A DNA stretch of 64,000 bases from Anabaena lutea FACHB-196 (GTDB taxonomy: Bacteria > Cyanobacteriota > Cyanobacteriia > Cyanobacteriales > Nostocaceae). Below the pieces are notes generated by a model that worked only from the letters and a program-made list of their open reading frames with translations, did no database searches and was not told where the DNA came from. The stretch is taken from positions 1 to 64,000 of the forward strand of contig NZ_JACJST010000023.1 of NCBI RefSeq assembly GCF_014698305.1. Direction: 5' to 3'. Both the position numbers and the translations under genes were made by a program. This document shows positions 55,976 through 64,000 of the stretch, piece after piece; positions within the stretch are counted from its first letter, which is position 1; each line of letters starts with the position of its first letter.

Positions 55976-57535
55976 ATGGCAATTGATACATCAAATCCTG
56001 TAGATTCATCTTTATCGGTTCCAAAAGTAAACAAAAAAAAAGGCAGAAATCATTGGCTGCCTTGGCTAATCGTCCTTGGGCTAATAGGTGGAATTGGCTA
56101 CGTAGTTTATCTTCAGTTCATGGTTCTTCCCAGTCAACAAGCACAACGTCGTGTTGTCACCCGGCCAGTAGAAAGACAGAGCTTATCAATCACAGTTGCT
56201 GCCAATGGAACCGTTAAGCCTGAGAGATCAATCAACCTCAGCCCTAAAAATTCAGGCATCCTCAAACAACTGCTCGTCAAAGAAGGCGATATAGTCCAAC
56301 AAGGACAGATTGTAGCTTACATGGATGATTCCAACCTGCAAGGGCAACTCACCTCTGCCAGAGGGCAAATAGCTCAAGCTGAGGCGAATCTACAAAAGTT
56401 GATTGCAGGTAATCGTCCCCAAGATATTGCTCAATCACAGGCACAACTGGACGAGGCTTTGGCAAATTTGCGAAAAATAGAAGCAGGTAATCGTTCCCAA
56501 GATATTGGCCAAGCAGAGGCACGCTTAAAAAGCGCTCAAGCTAATTTCAGTAAAGCAGAAGATGATTTCCGCCGAAATCAACAACTTTTCAATTCAGGAG
56601 GAATTTCCCTCCAAACCGTTAACCAAAAACTAGCAGATCGTGATAGTGCCCAGGCTCAGGTGAATGAAGCCCAGCAAGCACTAGCATTACAAAAAGCAGG
56701 TTCACGTCCAGAAGATATTCAACAAGCACGGGCTGTAGTTCAACAGAGACAGCAATCTTTATCACTCCTCAAAGCAGGGACGCGCCGAGAAGACATTGAC
56801 CAAGCACAAGCACAGATGATGTCTGCTCGTGGCTCCCTACAAAACGTTCAAGCCCAAATTAATGACACCATAATTCGCGCTCCCTTTGACGGTGTAGTGA
56901 CGAAAAAGTACGCTGATCCTGGCGCTTTCGTTACTCCCACAACTGCCAGTAGTGCAGTATCTTCTGCTACCTCTTCTTCTATCTTGTCTCTAGCTTCCAC
57001 AAATGAAGTTGTATCCAATTTAGCCGAAACTAATATTTCTAAAATCCGTCTTGGTCAAGAAGTCACAATCAAGGCAGATGCCTACCCAGGAAAAACCTTT
57101 ATAGGTAAAGTCAGTCAAATTGCAGCCCAAGCCATAGTTGAGCAAAATGTTACCAGTTTTGAAGTCAGAGTAGCACTCTCAGATCCTGAAAGGCTACTGC
57201 GTTCGGGTATGAATGTGGCAGCTGACTTTCAAGTTGGTAAATTGGAAAATGTCCTAGTAGTGCCAACAGCTTCAGTAGTGCGCCGAGAACGTACCACAGG
57301 TGTGTATGTAGCGGGCGCGGATGGCAAACCTGTTTTCACGCGTATTGAGACTGGCGTGACTGTGAATAATTTTACTGAAGTTAAGTCTGGATTGACAGGA
57401 GACGAGAGGGTACTGCTCAGTTTTCCACCAGGATCACGCCCCCAATCAACACCACGAGGAGGCGTTTTCCCTGGTTTAGGAGGAGGAGGTGGCGGTGGTG
57501 GCCGTGGAGGAGGAGGTCGTCGCGGTGGTTCTTAG
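55976..57535 (+). CDS. Membrane-fusion protein of an ABC efflux pump (HlyD/MacA/DevB type)
   Basis: A 519-residue periplasmic adaptor from the ATG at 55976 (an upstream ATG at 55910 adds 22 residues that look unlike coding). One membrane anchor (WLPWLIVLGLIGGIGYVVYLQF), a lipoyl domain half (GILKQLLVKEGDIVQQGQIVAYMDD), a long alpha-helical hairpin with repeated AGNRPQDIAQSQAQL/AGNRSQDIGQAEARL/AGTRREDIDQAQAQ units, the second lipoyl half (IIRAPFDGVVTKKYADPG) and a beta-barrel follow. The tail is almost pure Gly and Arg. It joins the inner-membrane pump encoded next with a TolC channel. First gene of the cluster. Confidence 0.88.
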   Translation: MAIDTSNPVDSSLSVPKVNKKKGRNHWLPWLIVLGLIGGIGYVVYLQFMVLPSQQAQRRVVTRPVERQSLSITVAANGTVKPERSINLSPKNSGILKQLLVKEGDIVQQGQIVAYMDDSNLQGQLTSARGQIAQAEANLQKLIAGNRPQDIAQSQAQLDEALANLRKIEAGNRSQDIGQAEARLKSAQANFSKAEDDFRRNQQLFNSGGISLQTVNQKLADRDSAQAQVNEAQQALALQKAGSRPEDIQQARAVVQQRQQSLSLLKAGTRREDIDQAQAQMMSARGSLQNVQAQINDTIIRAPFDGVVTKKYADPGAFVTPTTASSAVSSATSSSILSLASTNEVVSNLAETNISKIRLGQEVTIKADAYPGKTFIGKVSQIAAQAIVEQNVTSFEVRVALSDPERLLRSGMNVAADFQVGKLENVLVVPTASVVRRERTTGVYVAGADGKPVFTRIETGVTVNNFTEVKSGLTGDERVLLSFPPGSRPQSTPRGGVFPGLGGGGGGGGRGGGGRRGGS

Positions 57536-57587
57536 TAGTTAGCAGTTAATCTCTAAAAACCCCACTCCTGCTGGATAGTTTTTCAAC

Positions 57588-57649
57588 TCATCACTCGATA
57601 CTCACTACTCAATACTCGGTACTCAATACTTGGTACTCGGTACTCGATT
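57588..57649. repeat. TACTCAA/TACTCGG heptamer array
   Basis: About eight degenerate heptamers (tactcaa, tactcgg, tacttgg) fill the gap between the membrane-fusion gene and the permease gene. The inverse array (gtaccgagtagtgag) is at 61166-61210 after the TolC gene. Confidence 0.88.
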
Positions 57650-58927
57650 ATGGCTAAAGCTTATTACGCGAATAAAGCTAAGAACACCCGCACAGTGCCA
57701 TTATTAGAAATATTTTTAATGGCGGTAGAGACACTGTGGAGTAATAAATTACGCACAGGTCTAACGATGCTAGGGGTAATTATTGGCATTTCTTCAGTTA
57801 TTGCTATTACTTCTATCGGTCAGGGGGTGCAAAAGGGTGTTGAGCAACAGATTCAAGCCTTGGGTACGGATGTGCTACAAATCTTGGCTGGTGCGGCCAG
57901 AAGCGGTAATATTCGCCAAGGAGTAGGTTCTAGTAGCACCTTGACGTGGGAAGATGCGAAAGCGATCGCTACCCAAGCACCATCAGCCCAACTGGTATCT
58001 GCTTATCTACAGCGGAATATACAAGTTGTTTATGAGGGACAGAATACCTCAACAACAGTTATAGGTACGGATTTAAACTACCCAGAAGTCAGAAATACCC
58101 GCCCTCAGCAAGGGAGATATTTTACCCAAGAAGAACTAGATAATGCTTCACAGCTTGCCATTATTGGTCCTACAGTCCAAAGAACACTGTTTACTCAAAG
58201 TAATAATGTCATCGGTGAAAGAATTCGGATTCAAGGAGAGGCTTATGAAGTGATTGGCGTGATGGAGCCTAAAGGTTCTCAAGGTCCAACAGACCGAGAT
58301 GACCAAATTTTCATTCCTCTGACTAGTATGTCAAAAAGACTAGTTGGGAACAATGCTTTAGTCGGCGTTTCTGTCAATGGAATTTTAGTCAAATCTGCTA
58401 ATCAAGAACAGTTAGAAGCTGCACAATTTCAAGTTACCAATCTCTTACGCCTGCGTCATAATATCTATCCACCTCAACCTGATGATTTTCGACTCACCAA
58501 CCAAGCAGATATTGTTAACACATTCACCGGTGTTGTGGGTTTATTTACAGTGATGATAGTAGCAATTGCTGGAATTTCTTTGGTTGTTGGCGGAATTGGT
58601 ATTGCCAATATTATGTTAGTTTCTGTTGTGGAACGAACGCGAGAAATTGGCATTAGAAAAGCTGTAGGTGCAACTAATTCAGCCATCCTCAATCAATTCT
58701 TAGCCGAAGCAATCGTGATTTCTATTGCTGGTGGAACTATTGGCATTGTAGGTGGAATTGTGATTGCTTTTGCAGCAGCAACTAGTTTTAAATTTCCCTT
58801 TATAATTTCTTTTTTATCAATCATTGTCGGATTTGGACTCTCACTGAGCGTTGGCTTAGTTGCTGGAGTAATTCCCGCAAGAAACGCCGCCAAATTAGAT
58901 CCCATTAATGCCCTAAGAAGCGATTAA
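57650..58927 (+). CDS. MacB-type ABC transporter permease (DevC-like topology)
   Basis: A 425-residue inner-membrane permease. One N-terminal helix (LRTGLTMLGVIIGISSVIAITSI), a large periplasmic MacB core domain (about 70-290), then three C-terminal helices with the conserved VVERTREIGIRKAVGATNSAILNQFLAEAIVISIAGG and the ending IPARNAAKLDPINALRSD. Type VII ABC exporters of this kind use mechanical force to move substrates already in the periplasm through TolC. The ATPase is a separate gene downstream. Confidence 0.92.
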   Translation: MAKAYYANKAKNTRTVPLLEIFLMAVETLWSNKLRTGLTMLGVIIGISSVIAITSIGQGVQKGVEQQIQALGTDVLQILAGAARSGNIRQGVGSSSTLTWEDAKAIATQAPSAQLVSAYLQRNIQVVYEGQNTSTTVIGTDLNYPEVRNTRPQQGRYFTQEELDNASQLAIIGPTVQRTLFTQSNNVIGERIRIQGEAYEVIGVMEPKGSQGPTDRDDQIFIPLTSMSKRLVGNNALVGVSVNGILVKSANQEQLEAAQFQVTNLLRLRHNIYPPQPDDFRLTNQADIVNTFTGVVGLFTVMIVAIAGISLVVGGIGIANIMLVSVVERTREIGIRKAVGATNSAILNQFLAEAIVISIAGGTIGIVGGIVIAFAAATSFKFPFIISFLSIIVGFGLSLSVGLVAGVIPARNAAKLDPINALRSD

Positions 58928-59029
58928 ATAAAGATTCGGCGTTGCTAAGTGAAAATATTTATTTCACGCAGAGACGCAGAGGCTCAGAGAGGAATATTTT
59001 GAGAGATATAATTTTTAATTACTACTATT

Positions 59030-59701
59030 ATGACAACAATGATTTGGCTGGAATCCATTACCAAAACCTACCATTTAGGAGAAGTCGATGTTCCCATACT
59101 TAAAGGAATTGAACTCTCAATTGAAGAAGGAGAATATGTATCGATTATGGGTGCATCCGGTTCGGGTAAATCTACCCTGATGAATATTTTAGGATGTTTA
59201 GATCGTCCGACGGGAGGAAACTATATTTTTGAAGGTAGAAATCTAACTACTTTTGATGATGATGAATTGGCTTATATTCGCAATCAAAGAATAGGTTTTG
59301 TTTTCCAACAATTTAACCTTTTGGCACGTTCAACAGCTTTAGAAAACGTGATGTTACCGATGGTTTACGCCAATTTACCCAAGCAAAAACGCCGCCAAAG
59401 GGCTTTGGCTGCCCTAGAAAAGGTGGGATTGGGCGATCGCATTGCTAACCGTCCTAGTCAACTCTCAGGGGGTCAACAACAACGAGTTGCGATCGCACGG
59501 GCTTTGGTTAACAAACCTGCTTTAGTTCTAGCAGATGAACCCACAGGAGCTTTAGATACTGAGACTTCCTACGAAGTGATGAATTTGCTCACAGAACTTA
59601 ATCAGCAAGGCATCACAATTGTGATTGTTACTCACGAACCAGATATCGCTGCTCAAACGCAAAGAATCATCCGAGTTCAAGATGGTTTAATAGTTAATTA
59701 A
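59030..59701 (+). CDS. ABC transporter ATP-binding protein (MacB/LolD type)
   Basis: A 223-residue ABC ATPase driving the MacB-type permease. Walker A is GASGSGKST, the signature LSGGQQQRVAIARAL, Walker B VLADEPTGALD and the switch His is in IVTHEPD. The motif NQRIGFVFQQFNLL is typical of the MacB/LolD/FtsE group. The gap to the permease (102 bp) contains a gcagagacgcagaggctcagag repeat. Confidence 0.93.
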   Translation: MTTMIWLESITKTYHLGEVDVPILKGIELSIEEGEYVSIMGASGSGKSTLMNILGCLDRPTGGNYIFEGRNLTTFDDDELAYIRNQRIGFVFQQFNLLARSTALENVMLPMVYANLPKQKRRQRALAALEKVGLGDRIANRPSQLSGGQQQRVAIARALVNKPALVLADEPTGALDTETSYEVMNLLTELNQQGITIVIVTHEPDIAAQTQRIIRVQDGLIVN

Positions 59702-59804
59702 TATTGGAATAATATTTATGTAAAATAGACAAATTTCTCTTGATTTTCTCTGTGTCATCTGCGCCTCTGCGGTTCGTTTTCAAAAATAGCTGTTATTACT
59801 AAGT

Positions 59805-61166
59805 GTGAAAATTATGTTATTTAAAATGCATTCTACCTGGATTGGAATATTTATCGCTCTCATCCCAAATTTTGCAATTGCAGAAACGCTCCCCATCCCT
59901 AACTCCAATCCCAATCCTTTATTATTTCCTACCCGTCCAGAGGAAGTTAAAATTCAGGAAAATGTACCAATTACTTTAATACAAGCTTTAGAATTAGCAC
60001 AACGCAATAATCAAGAACTACAGGTAGTGAAATTAGAATTAGAACGCAGTCGTTCTGCATTAAAGGAAGCTCAATCTGCTTTATTTCCTAGCCTTGGTGT
60101 TAATGGAAGTGTAACTAACAATGGTGATGGTTTTCTGAATAATTCATCTTCACCTAGTACTTCTTTCAATAGTCAAGCACAACTAAGTTATAACCTTTAT
60201 ACCTCTGGCAATCGGGAAGCTAGTATTCGAGCGGCTGAGGAACAATTAAGAATAGATGAATTAGATGTGGAAAACCGATTATTAGAAATTCGGTTAAATG
60301 TGTCAACTGAATACTATGATTTACAACAAGCAGATGAACAAGTCAGAATTAATCAGTCATCTGTGGAAAATTCCCAGGCTAGTTTGCGAGATGCTCAAGC
60401 TCGACAACAGGCTGGAGTGGGAACAAGATTTGATGTTTTGCAAACTCAAGTTAATTTAGCAAATTCTCTCCAAAATCTCACTAATTCTATTTCACAACAA
60501 CAAATTGCTCGTCGTCGATTAGCAACTCGATTAAGTTTGCCACAGTCAATTAATATCAGTGCAGCAGATCCTGTAGAATTAGCTGGTCTTTGGCAGCAAC
60601 CATTAGAAGAAACCATTATTCAAGCTTTTCAAAACCGTCCAGAATTACAACAAGTTTTGGCACAACGCAATATTAGTGAGCAACAAAGACGACAAGCACT
60701 TTCACAACTAGGGCCACAAATTAGTTTAAATGCCAGCTACAGTTTACTAGATCGTTATAACGACAGTGTTAGCGTTAGTGATGGCTATTCGTTGGGACTG
60801 CAAGCAAGTCTAAATTTGTTTGATGGGGGTGCCGCAAGAGCGCGTGCGGCTCAATCAAAAGCTAATATTGCGATCGCAGAAACTCAATTTTCTAGCCAGC
60901 GCAACCAAATTCGCTTTGATGTTGAACAATACTATTTGCAGTTACAGTCCAATTTGGATAATGTGCAAACTTCTAGCGTGGCTATAAATCAAGCCAAGGA
61001 AGCTTTAAGTATAGCTAGACTCAGGTTTCAAGCTGGTGTCGGTACTCAAACTGAGGTAATTTCTGCTGAAAATGACCTCACAATAGCTGAAGGTAATCGA
61101 GTCACTGCTATTTTGAACTACAACCGCGCTTTAGCTAATTTACAAAGATCCAGTAATCAGAAATGA
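59805..61166 (+). CDS. TolC-family outer membrane efflux protein
   Basis: A 453-residue protein with an N-terminal signal peptide (about 5-25, ending FAIAE) and two TolC repeats. Each has long helices with ALELAQRNNQELQVVKLELERSRSALKEAQSALFPSLG-like and RPELQQVLAQRNISEQQRRQALSQLGPQISL-like motifs, and a strand region (SYNLYTSG, ASLNLFDGG). It would form the trimeric outer-membrane tunnel for the pump encoded upstream. A GTG at 59805 opens the frame; the ATG at 59814 is an alternative. Confidence 0.92.
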   Translation: MKIMLFKMHSTWIGIFIALIPNFAIAETLPIPNSNPNPLLFPTRPEEVKIQENVPITLIQALELAQRNNQELQVVKLELERSRSALKEAQSALFPSLGVNGSVTNNGDGFLNNSSSPSTSFNSQAQLSYNLYTSGNREASIRAAEEQLRIDELDVENRLLEIRLNVSTEYYDLQQADEQVRINQSSVENSQASLRDAQARQQAGVGTRFDVLQTQVNLANSLQNLTNSISQQQIARRRLATRLSLPQSINISAADPVELAGLWQQPLEETIIQAFQNRPELQQVLAQRNISEQQRRQALSQLGPQISLNASYSLLDRYNDSVSVSDGYSLGLQASLNLFDGGAARARAAQSKANIAIAETQFSSQRNQIRFDVEQYYLQLQSNLDNVQTSSVAINQAKEALSIARLRFQAGVGTQTEVISAENDLTIAEGNRVTAILNYNRALANLQRSSNQK

Positions 61167-61210
61167 GTATTGAGTACCGAGTAGTGAGTACCGAGTAGTG
61201 AGTAGTGAGT
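61166..61210. repeat. GAGTACC/GAGTAGT heptamer array
   Basis: About six heptamers (gtattga, gtaccga, gtagtga) directly follow the TolC stop codon. They are the reverse complement of the type at 57588-57649. Confidence 0.88.
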
Positions 61211-61214
61211 TTAT

Positions 61215-61324
61215 CTCGTTCCCAGTCTCTGACTGGGAATGCTATCAAAGAGGCTCTGACTCTTCTCTCTACAAAGAAGATAGAGCCTTATAGAATTCAT
61301 TACCATACAGAGTATGGGTACGAG
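61215..61324. repeat. MITE-like element with CTCGTTCCCA ends, copy 2
   Basis: A 110-bp copy of the element at 42061-42168. The left end CTCGTTCCCA is intact. The right end reads tgggtacgag, with one change from the expected tgggaacgag. The inner palindromes cccagtctctgactggg and accatacagagtatgggt are kept. Confidence 0.9.
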
Positions 61325-61379
61325 AAATAAGTGCTGAGTAAATCTTCTTCTTGACATTACAATCAATAACGATTAAATT

Positions 61380-61401
61380 AATAAGTGACTACACACTTAT
61401 T
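61380..61401. promoter_or_regulatory. Perfect palindrome overlapping the tetR start, probable TetR operator
   Basis: Arms AATAAGTG (61380-61387) and CACTTATT (61394-61401) with a 6-bp spacer end one base before the tetR ATG at 61403. A further AATAAGTG half site is at 61326-61333 and a related site lies after the gene at 62033-62048. This is where a self-repressing TetR protein would bind. Confidence 0.7.
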
Positions 61402-61402
61402 T

Positions 61403-61996
61403 ATGGCACGCACACCAAAAATCACTAATGAACAAATTTTAGATGCAGCCCGTGAAATCTTTCTCGAACAAGGGTTTGGTGCTTCAACCTTGGAAATTGC
61501 TCAAAAAGCCGGAATTTCCGAAGCGTCTATTTTCAAGCGATTCTCAACCAAAGAAAAACTATTTTTTGCGTCAATGGGAATACCTGAAAGACCTCCTTGG
61601 GTGCAAGAACTTGATTCTTTATCTGGAAAAGGAAATCTCAAACAAAACCTCATTCATTTGTGTCTACAAACTTTAGAATTTCATCGTCAAGTGATGCCAC
61701 GATTGATGATGTTGAAAGCTTGTGGTAATCTACTTCCAGAAACGGCAAGTATGATCAAGTCGAAACCTATTCGCGAGATCAAAGTATTTACTAACTTCCT
61801 AGCGCAAGAAATAGAACAAGGAAGGCTTCGCCCTAGTGATCCTCATACTATTGCTATGATATTGCTAGGATCACTAATGAACTTTGTTTTCTTAGAACAA
61901 ATGCACCCTGGAGAAGTTATAAAAACAGATGAAAAAATATTCGTTGAAAATCTCGTGGATATTGTCTGGCAAGGAATTGCTCCCATTCAAGATTAA
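61403..61996 (+). CDS. TetR/AcrR-family transcriptional regulator
   Basis: A 197-residue repressor starting at the ATG at 61403 (a GTG at 61385 lies inside the palindrome and is less likely). The N-terminal helix-turn-helix is clear: ITNEQILDAAREIFLEQGFGASTLEIAQKAGISEASIFKRFSTKEKLFFA. The C-terminal ligand domain is helical and not specific. It lies between the pump genes and the second membrane-fusion gene and probably controls efflux in response to a toxic compound. Confidence 0.92.
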   Translation: MARTPKITNEQILDAAREIFLEQGFGASTLEIAQKAGISEASIFKRFSTKEKLFFASMGIPERPPWVQELDSLSGKGNLKQNLIHLCLQTLEFHRQVMPRLMMLKACGNLLPETASMIKSKPIREIKVFTNFLAQEIEQGRLRPSDPHTIAMILLGSLMNFVFLEQMHPGEVIKTDEKIFVENLVDIVWQGIAPIQD

Positions 61997-62032
61997 TTGC
62001 ATAATTTAAGTAAAACTTTTTTTTAGAAAATT

Positions 62033-62048
62033 AATAAGTGATTACTTA
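62033..62048. promoter_or_regulatory. Second TetR-type site downstream of tetR
   Basis: AATAAGTG followed by ATTACTTA forms TAAGT-GATT-ACTTA, a shorter palindrome sharing its left half with the operator at 61380-61401. It lies 115 bp before the broken CPBP gene and so could control the genes to the right. Confidence 0.5.
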
Positions 62049-62162
62049 CATTTTATTTTTACTTACTAGGAGCATATCTGAAAAATTCTACCTAACATTG
62101 TCCTGTCAGTAGAAAAAATACTTAAGTATGACAGCGTTTACAATCTCGGAATATTGATAACT

Positions 62163-62956
62163 ATGCTAAGACAATTTACGGTTTATGTAAAAAAGTATCC
62201 ACTAACATGGTACTACATCATTTCAGTTCTAATTGTAATTCTGATTATTCCAGTTTTTTTATTAACTGGTGCTGATGTTGCCGTAGACCAAGCACTCCAA
62301 AAAACTGGTATTCAATTTAATACTGATTTAGTAAAGGTATGGACTGGCAGTATGCCTTGAGAATTTGGGGAATTTGTATATTAGTTTTTATTTTGATGAA
62401 TCTGGCTTCTGCTGGATTAAATAAATGGCTACTTCCTGAAAAAGATTTTATCTGGGATATCAACTTTTTATCTATTAATTTTTGGAGCGGCTTGATTATT
62501 GCCATGTTTCTAGATGCTGGAGGTTTATTTGAAGAAAATGGCTGGCGAGGGTTTGCTCTACCTTTATTACAAAAACGCTTTCTACCTCTACAAGCTTCGA
62601 TAATACTAGGATTTTTATGGTCTATGTGGCATATACCCGTGAAAATAAATTTATTATTCGATTATGGAATAATAAATTTTTTATCTATGTTTTTCATTCT
62701 TACCTGCAAATTTATCTTGATTTCCATAATCATGACTTATTTTTTTAATCAGGTTGGGCAGACTACCATAATAGCTATTGTCATGCACGGTTTATCAAAT
62801 GATTCAGTTAGACTGGGAGGTAAAGTTTTATCAGAAAGTTTTATTGCTCAACAAGTCACTGAAATAAATTTAGTGCTGCCCATGATTGTAGTAAGTATCT
62901 TTTTAATTCAAAAAACTCAAGGTAAACTAGGTCTGATTCCATTAAATTTTAGCTGA
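62163..62956 (+). pseudogene. CPBP-family intramembrane protease, broken by frameshift and probable internal loss
   Basis: The 5' part (MLRQFTVYVKKYPLTWYYIISVLIVILIIPVFLLTGADVAVDQALQKTGIQFNTDLV) ends at a stop at 62360. The rest continues in another frame from about 62340 (QYALRIWGICILVFILMNLASAG). The protease motifs are in the second part: EENGWRGF (62533-62556), the His in WHIPVK and the His in VMHGLSND. In family members I know, some 40-50 residues normally separate the two parts, so a deletion near 62335 is likely. It may still be read from an internal start at 62339. Confidence 0.7.
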
Positions 62957-63128
62957 CCAGCAAAAGTCACCAAATCATGTGATGACTCTATATTTAAATG
63001 CTAGTATCAAATAGAAACGACAAATCAACAATGTAGTGATTTGATTGATGCTTTTCATCAACAGTATTCTTTAGTATTTAGTTCAAAAAATTCACAACTT
63101 TCAATTTTAGTAATTACCGCAAAATCAT

Positions 63129-64000
63129 ATGACAACTCACATAGAAATTCCGCTAATTGGCAAAAAAATCAAGTACCCATTGCGCTGGTTAATGGGGTTG
63201 ATGGCATCTGGTATTTTGATAGTTGGTACAACCACAGCCTTAAAAGTAGCGAATCAAGCAAATAGTAAACAAGACATTACTAAACTCACTGTTCCAGTTG
63301 CAGCAAAAAGTGTCACAGTGCGGATTACCGCTAGTGGGAAAGTGCAACCAGTACAAAGCGTGAATATTAGTCCCAAAAATCCGGGAATTATCACCGATTT
63401 AGATATTGAACAGGGAGAAACAGTCCAGAAAGGGCAAATTATTGCTCGTATGGATAACTCCGAAATTAAAATGCGAATTATCCAATTTCAAGCGAACTTA
63501 GATCAAGCCAAAGCACAATTAGCGGAGAGTCAAGCGGGGAGTCGTCCCGAAGAAATTGCCCAAGCTAAAGCCCGTGTAGCCCAAGCTGAGGCTCAGTTAG
63601 CTATCATTCGTGCGGGGAATCGTTCTCAGGAAATTGATCAAGCTAGAGCCGCTGTAGACTCAGCTAAAGCGCAGGTAGAATTAACCCAAGCTAGGGTAAG
63701 ACGTTATCAGGGGTTAGCAAAAGAAGGAGCAATTGCTCAAGATTCTCTAGAACAATATATTAGTGAAGATAAAAGAGCAAAAGCCAGTTTAGAAGAAGCT
63801 CAACGGCGATTATCACTGCAAAAAGCTGGGAATCGCAACGAAGATATCAAAAGTCAAGAAGCCGTAGTTATTCAAGAACGGGAAGCATTACGAAAGTTAG
63901 AAAATGGTAGTCGAATCGAAGAAATTGCTCGACTTAAAGCCTCTGTAGCATCGGCTGTAGCTCAGTTAAATCAGCAGCAAGTGCAGTTGGAAGATACCAT
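63129..64000 (+). CDS. Second membrane-fusion protein (HlyD/DevB type), cut by the window end
   Basis: The frame opens at the ATG at 63129 (MTTHIEIPLIGKKIKYPLRWLMGLMASGIL) and stays open to the last base, so only the first 290 residues are here. A membrane anchor (about 18-38), a lipoyl half (GIITDLDIEQGETVQKGQIIARMDN) and a long helical hairpin with AGSRPEEIAQAKARVAQAEAQ/AGNRSQEIDQARAAVDSAKAQ units are visible. It is close in pattern to the protein at 55976-57535, which suggests a duplicated pump unit whose other genes lie beyond the window. Confidence 0.9.
   Translation, partial: MTTHIEIPLIGKKIKYPLRWLMGLMASGILIVGTTTALKVANQANSKQDITKLTVPVAAKSVTVRITASGKVQPVQSVNISPKNPGIITDLDIEQGETVQKGQIIARMDNSEIKMRIIQFQANLDQAKAQLAESQAGSRPEEIAQAKARVAQAEAQLAIIRAGNRSQEIDQARAAVDSAKAQVELTQARVRRYQGLAKEGAIAQDSLEQYISEDKRAKASLEEAQRRLSLQKAGNRNEDIKSQEAVVIQEREALRKLENGSRIEEIARLKASVASAVAQLNQQQVQLEDT

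Noticed and set aside
63041-63265. 74-codon frame at the right end
   Set aside because: It overlaps, in another frame, the clear start of the second membrane-fusion gene at 63129, which runs off the window.

Overview
The window looks like chromosomal DNA of a filamentous, probably heterocyst-forming cyanobacterium of the Nostoc/Anabaena/Calothrix kind. The octamer GCGATCGC (HIP1) recurs in genes. Many gaps are filled with short tandem repeats (heptamers such as AATGACC, TTACGAA-type units, CCCCATCA). The genes include a carboxysome shell protein, a bifunctional-type GlpX, a high-light-inducible protein with an RpaB-type HLR1 site, and cyanobacterial families such as DUF3318 and the UPF0016 manganese exporters. 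No tRNA, rRNA or CRISPR array was seen.

Layout. 0.2-6.8 kb: housekeeping genes (pgeF, birA, an M23 peptidase, riboflavin synthase, a DUF151 nuclease, an iron-sulfur aldo/keto reductase). 6.85-11.5 kb: an accessory island that opens with a 3 x 55 bp direct repeat plus an inverted copy and carries a three-gene unit: winged-helix protein, P-loop ATPase, and a PD-(D/E)XK nuclease-like protein. I do not recognise this unit as a named system. 11.6-18.8 kb: pgi, a RelE-like toxin pair, and a branched-chain amino acid transporter operon interrupted by a nuclease-fold gene and followed by HicAB, then hemA. 18.9-31 kb: glpX, grxC, tadA, plsC, a HAD phosphatase, queG with an IS4-type transposase wreck in front, DUF3318, ccmK, an aminotransferase, gyrB, miaA and a HigBA pair. 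31.3-42 kb: a near-textbook promoter and yybP-ykoY manganese riboswitch in front of a UPF0016 Mn exporter, then a TPR protein, an RNA-binding-looking basic protein, DUF39, a pentapeptide protein, an AI-2E family permease, DUF1614 and ftsH. 42-55.4 kb: a GDSL/RTX secreted protein, Uma2, WD40, an NAD-binding protein, sigA, hli, a second-type gyrase/topoisomerase IV A subunit, a CheY-like regulator and a TPR protein. 55.9-64 kb: an efflux cluster (membrane-fusion protein, MacB-type permease, ATPase, TolC-like protein, TetR regulator, broken CPBP protease gene, and a second membrane-fusion protein cut by the window end).

The intergenic DNA is unusually rich in structured repeats. One 155-171 bp element with TTACAGCAG ends sits directly after the stop codons of plsC and sigA. 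A 108-110 bp element with CTCGTTCCCA ends occurs twice. A third palindromic element of about 209 bp lies at 32.3 kb. Some repeats have entered coding sequence: grxC ends, and tadA begins, inside heptamer arrays, and the gyrase A-like protein carries a repeat-derived segment. All functional calls were made by reading motifs; no database search was run.
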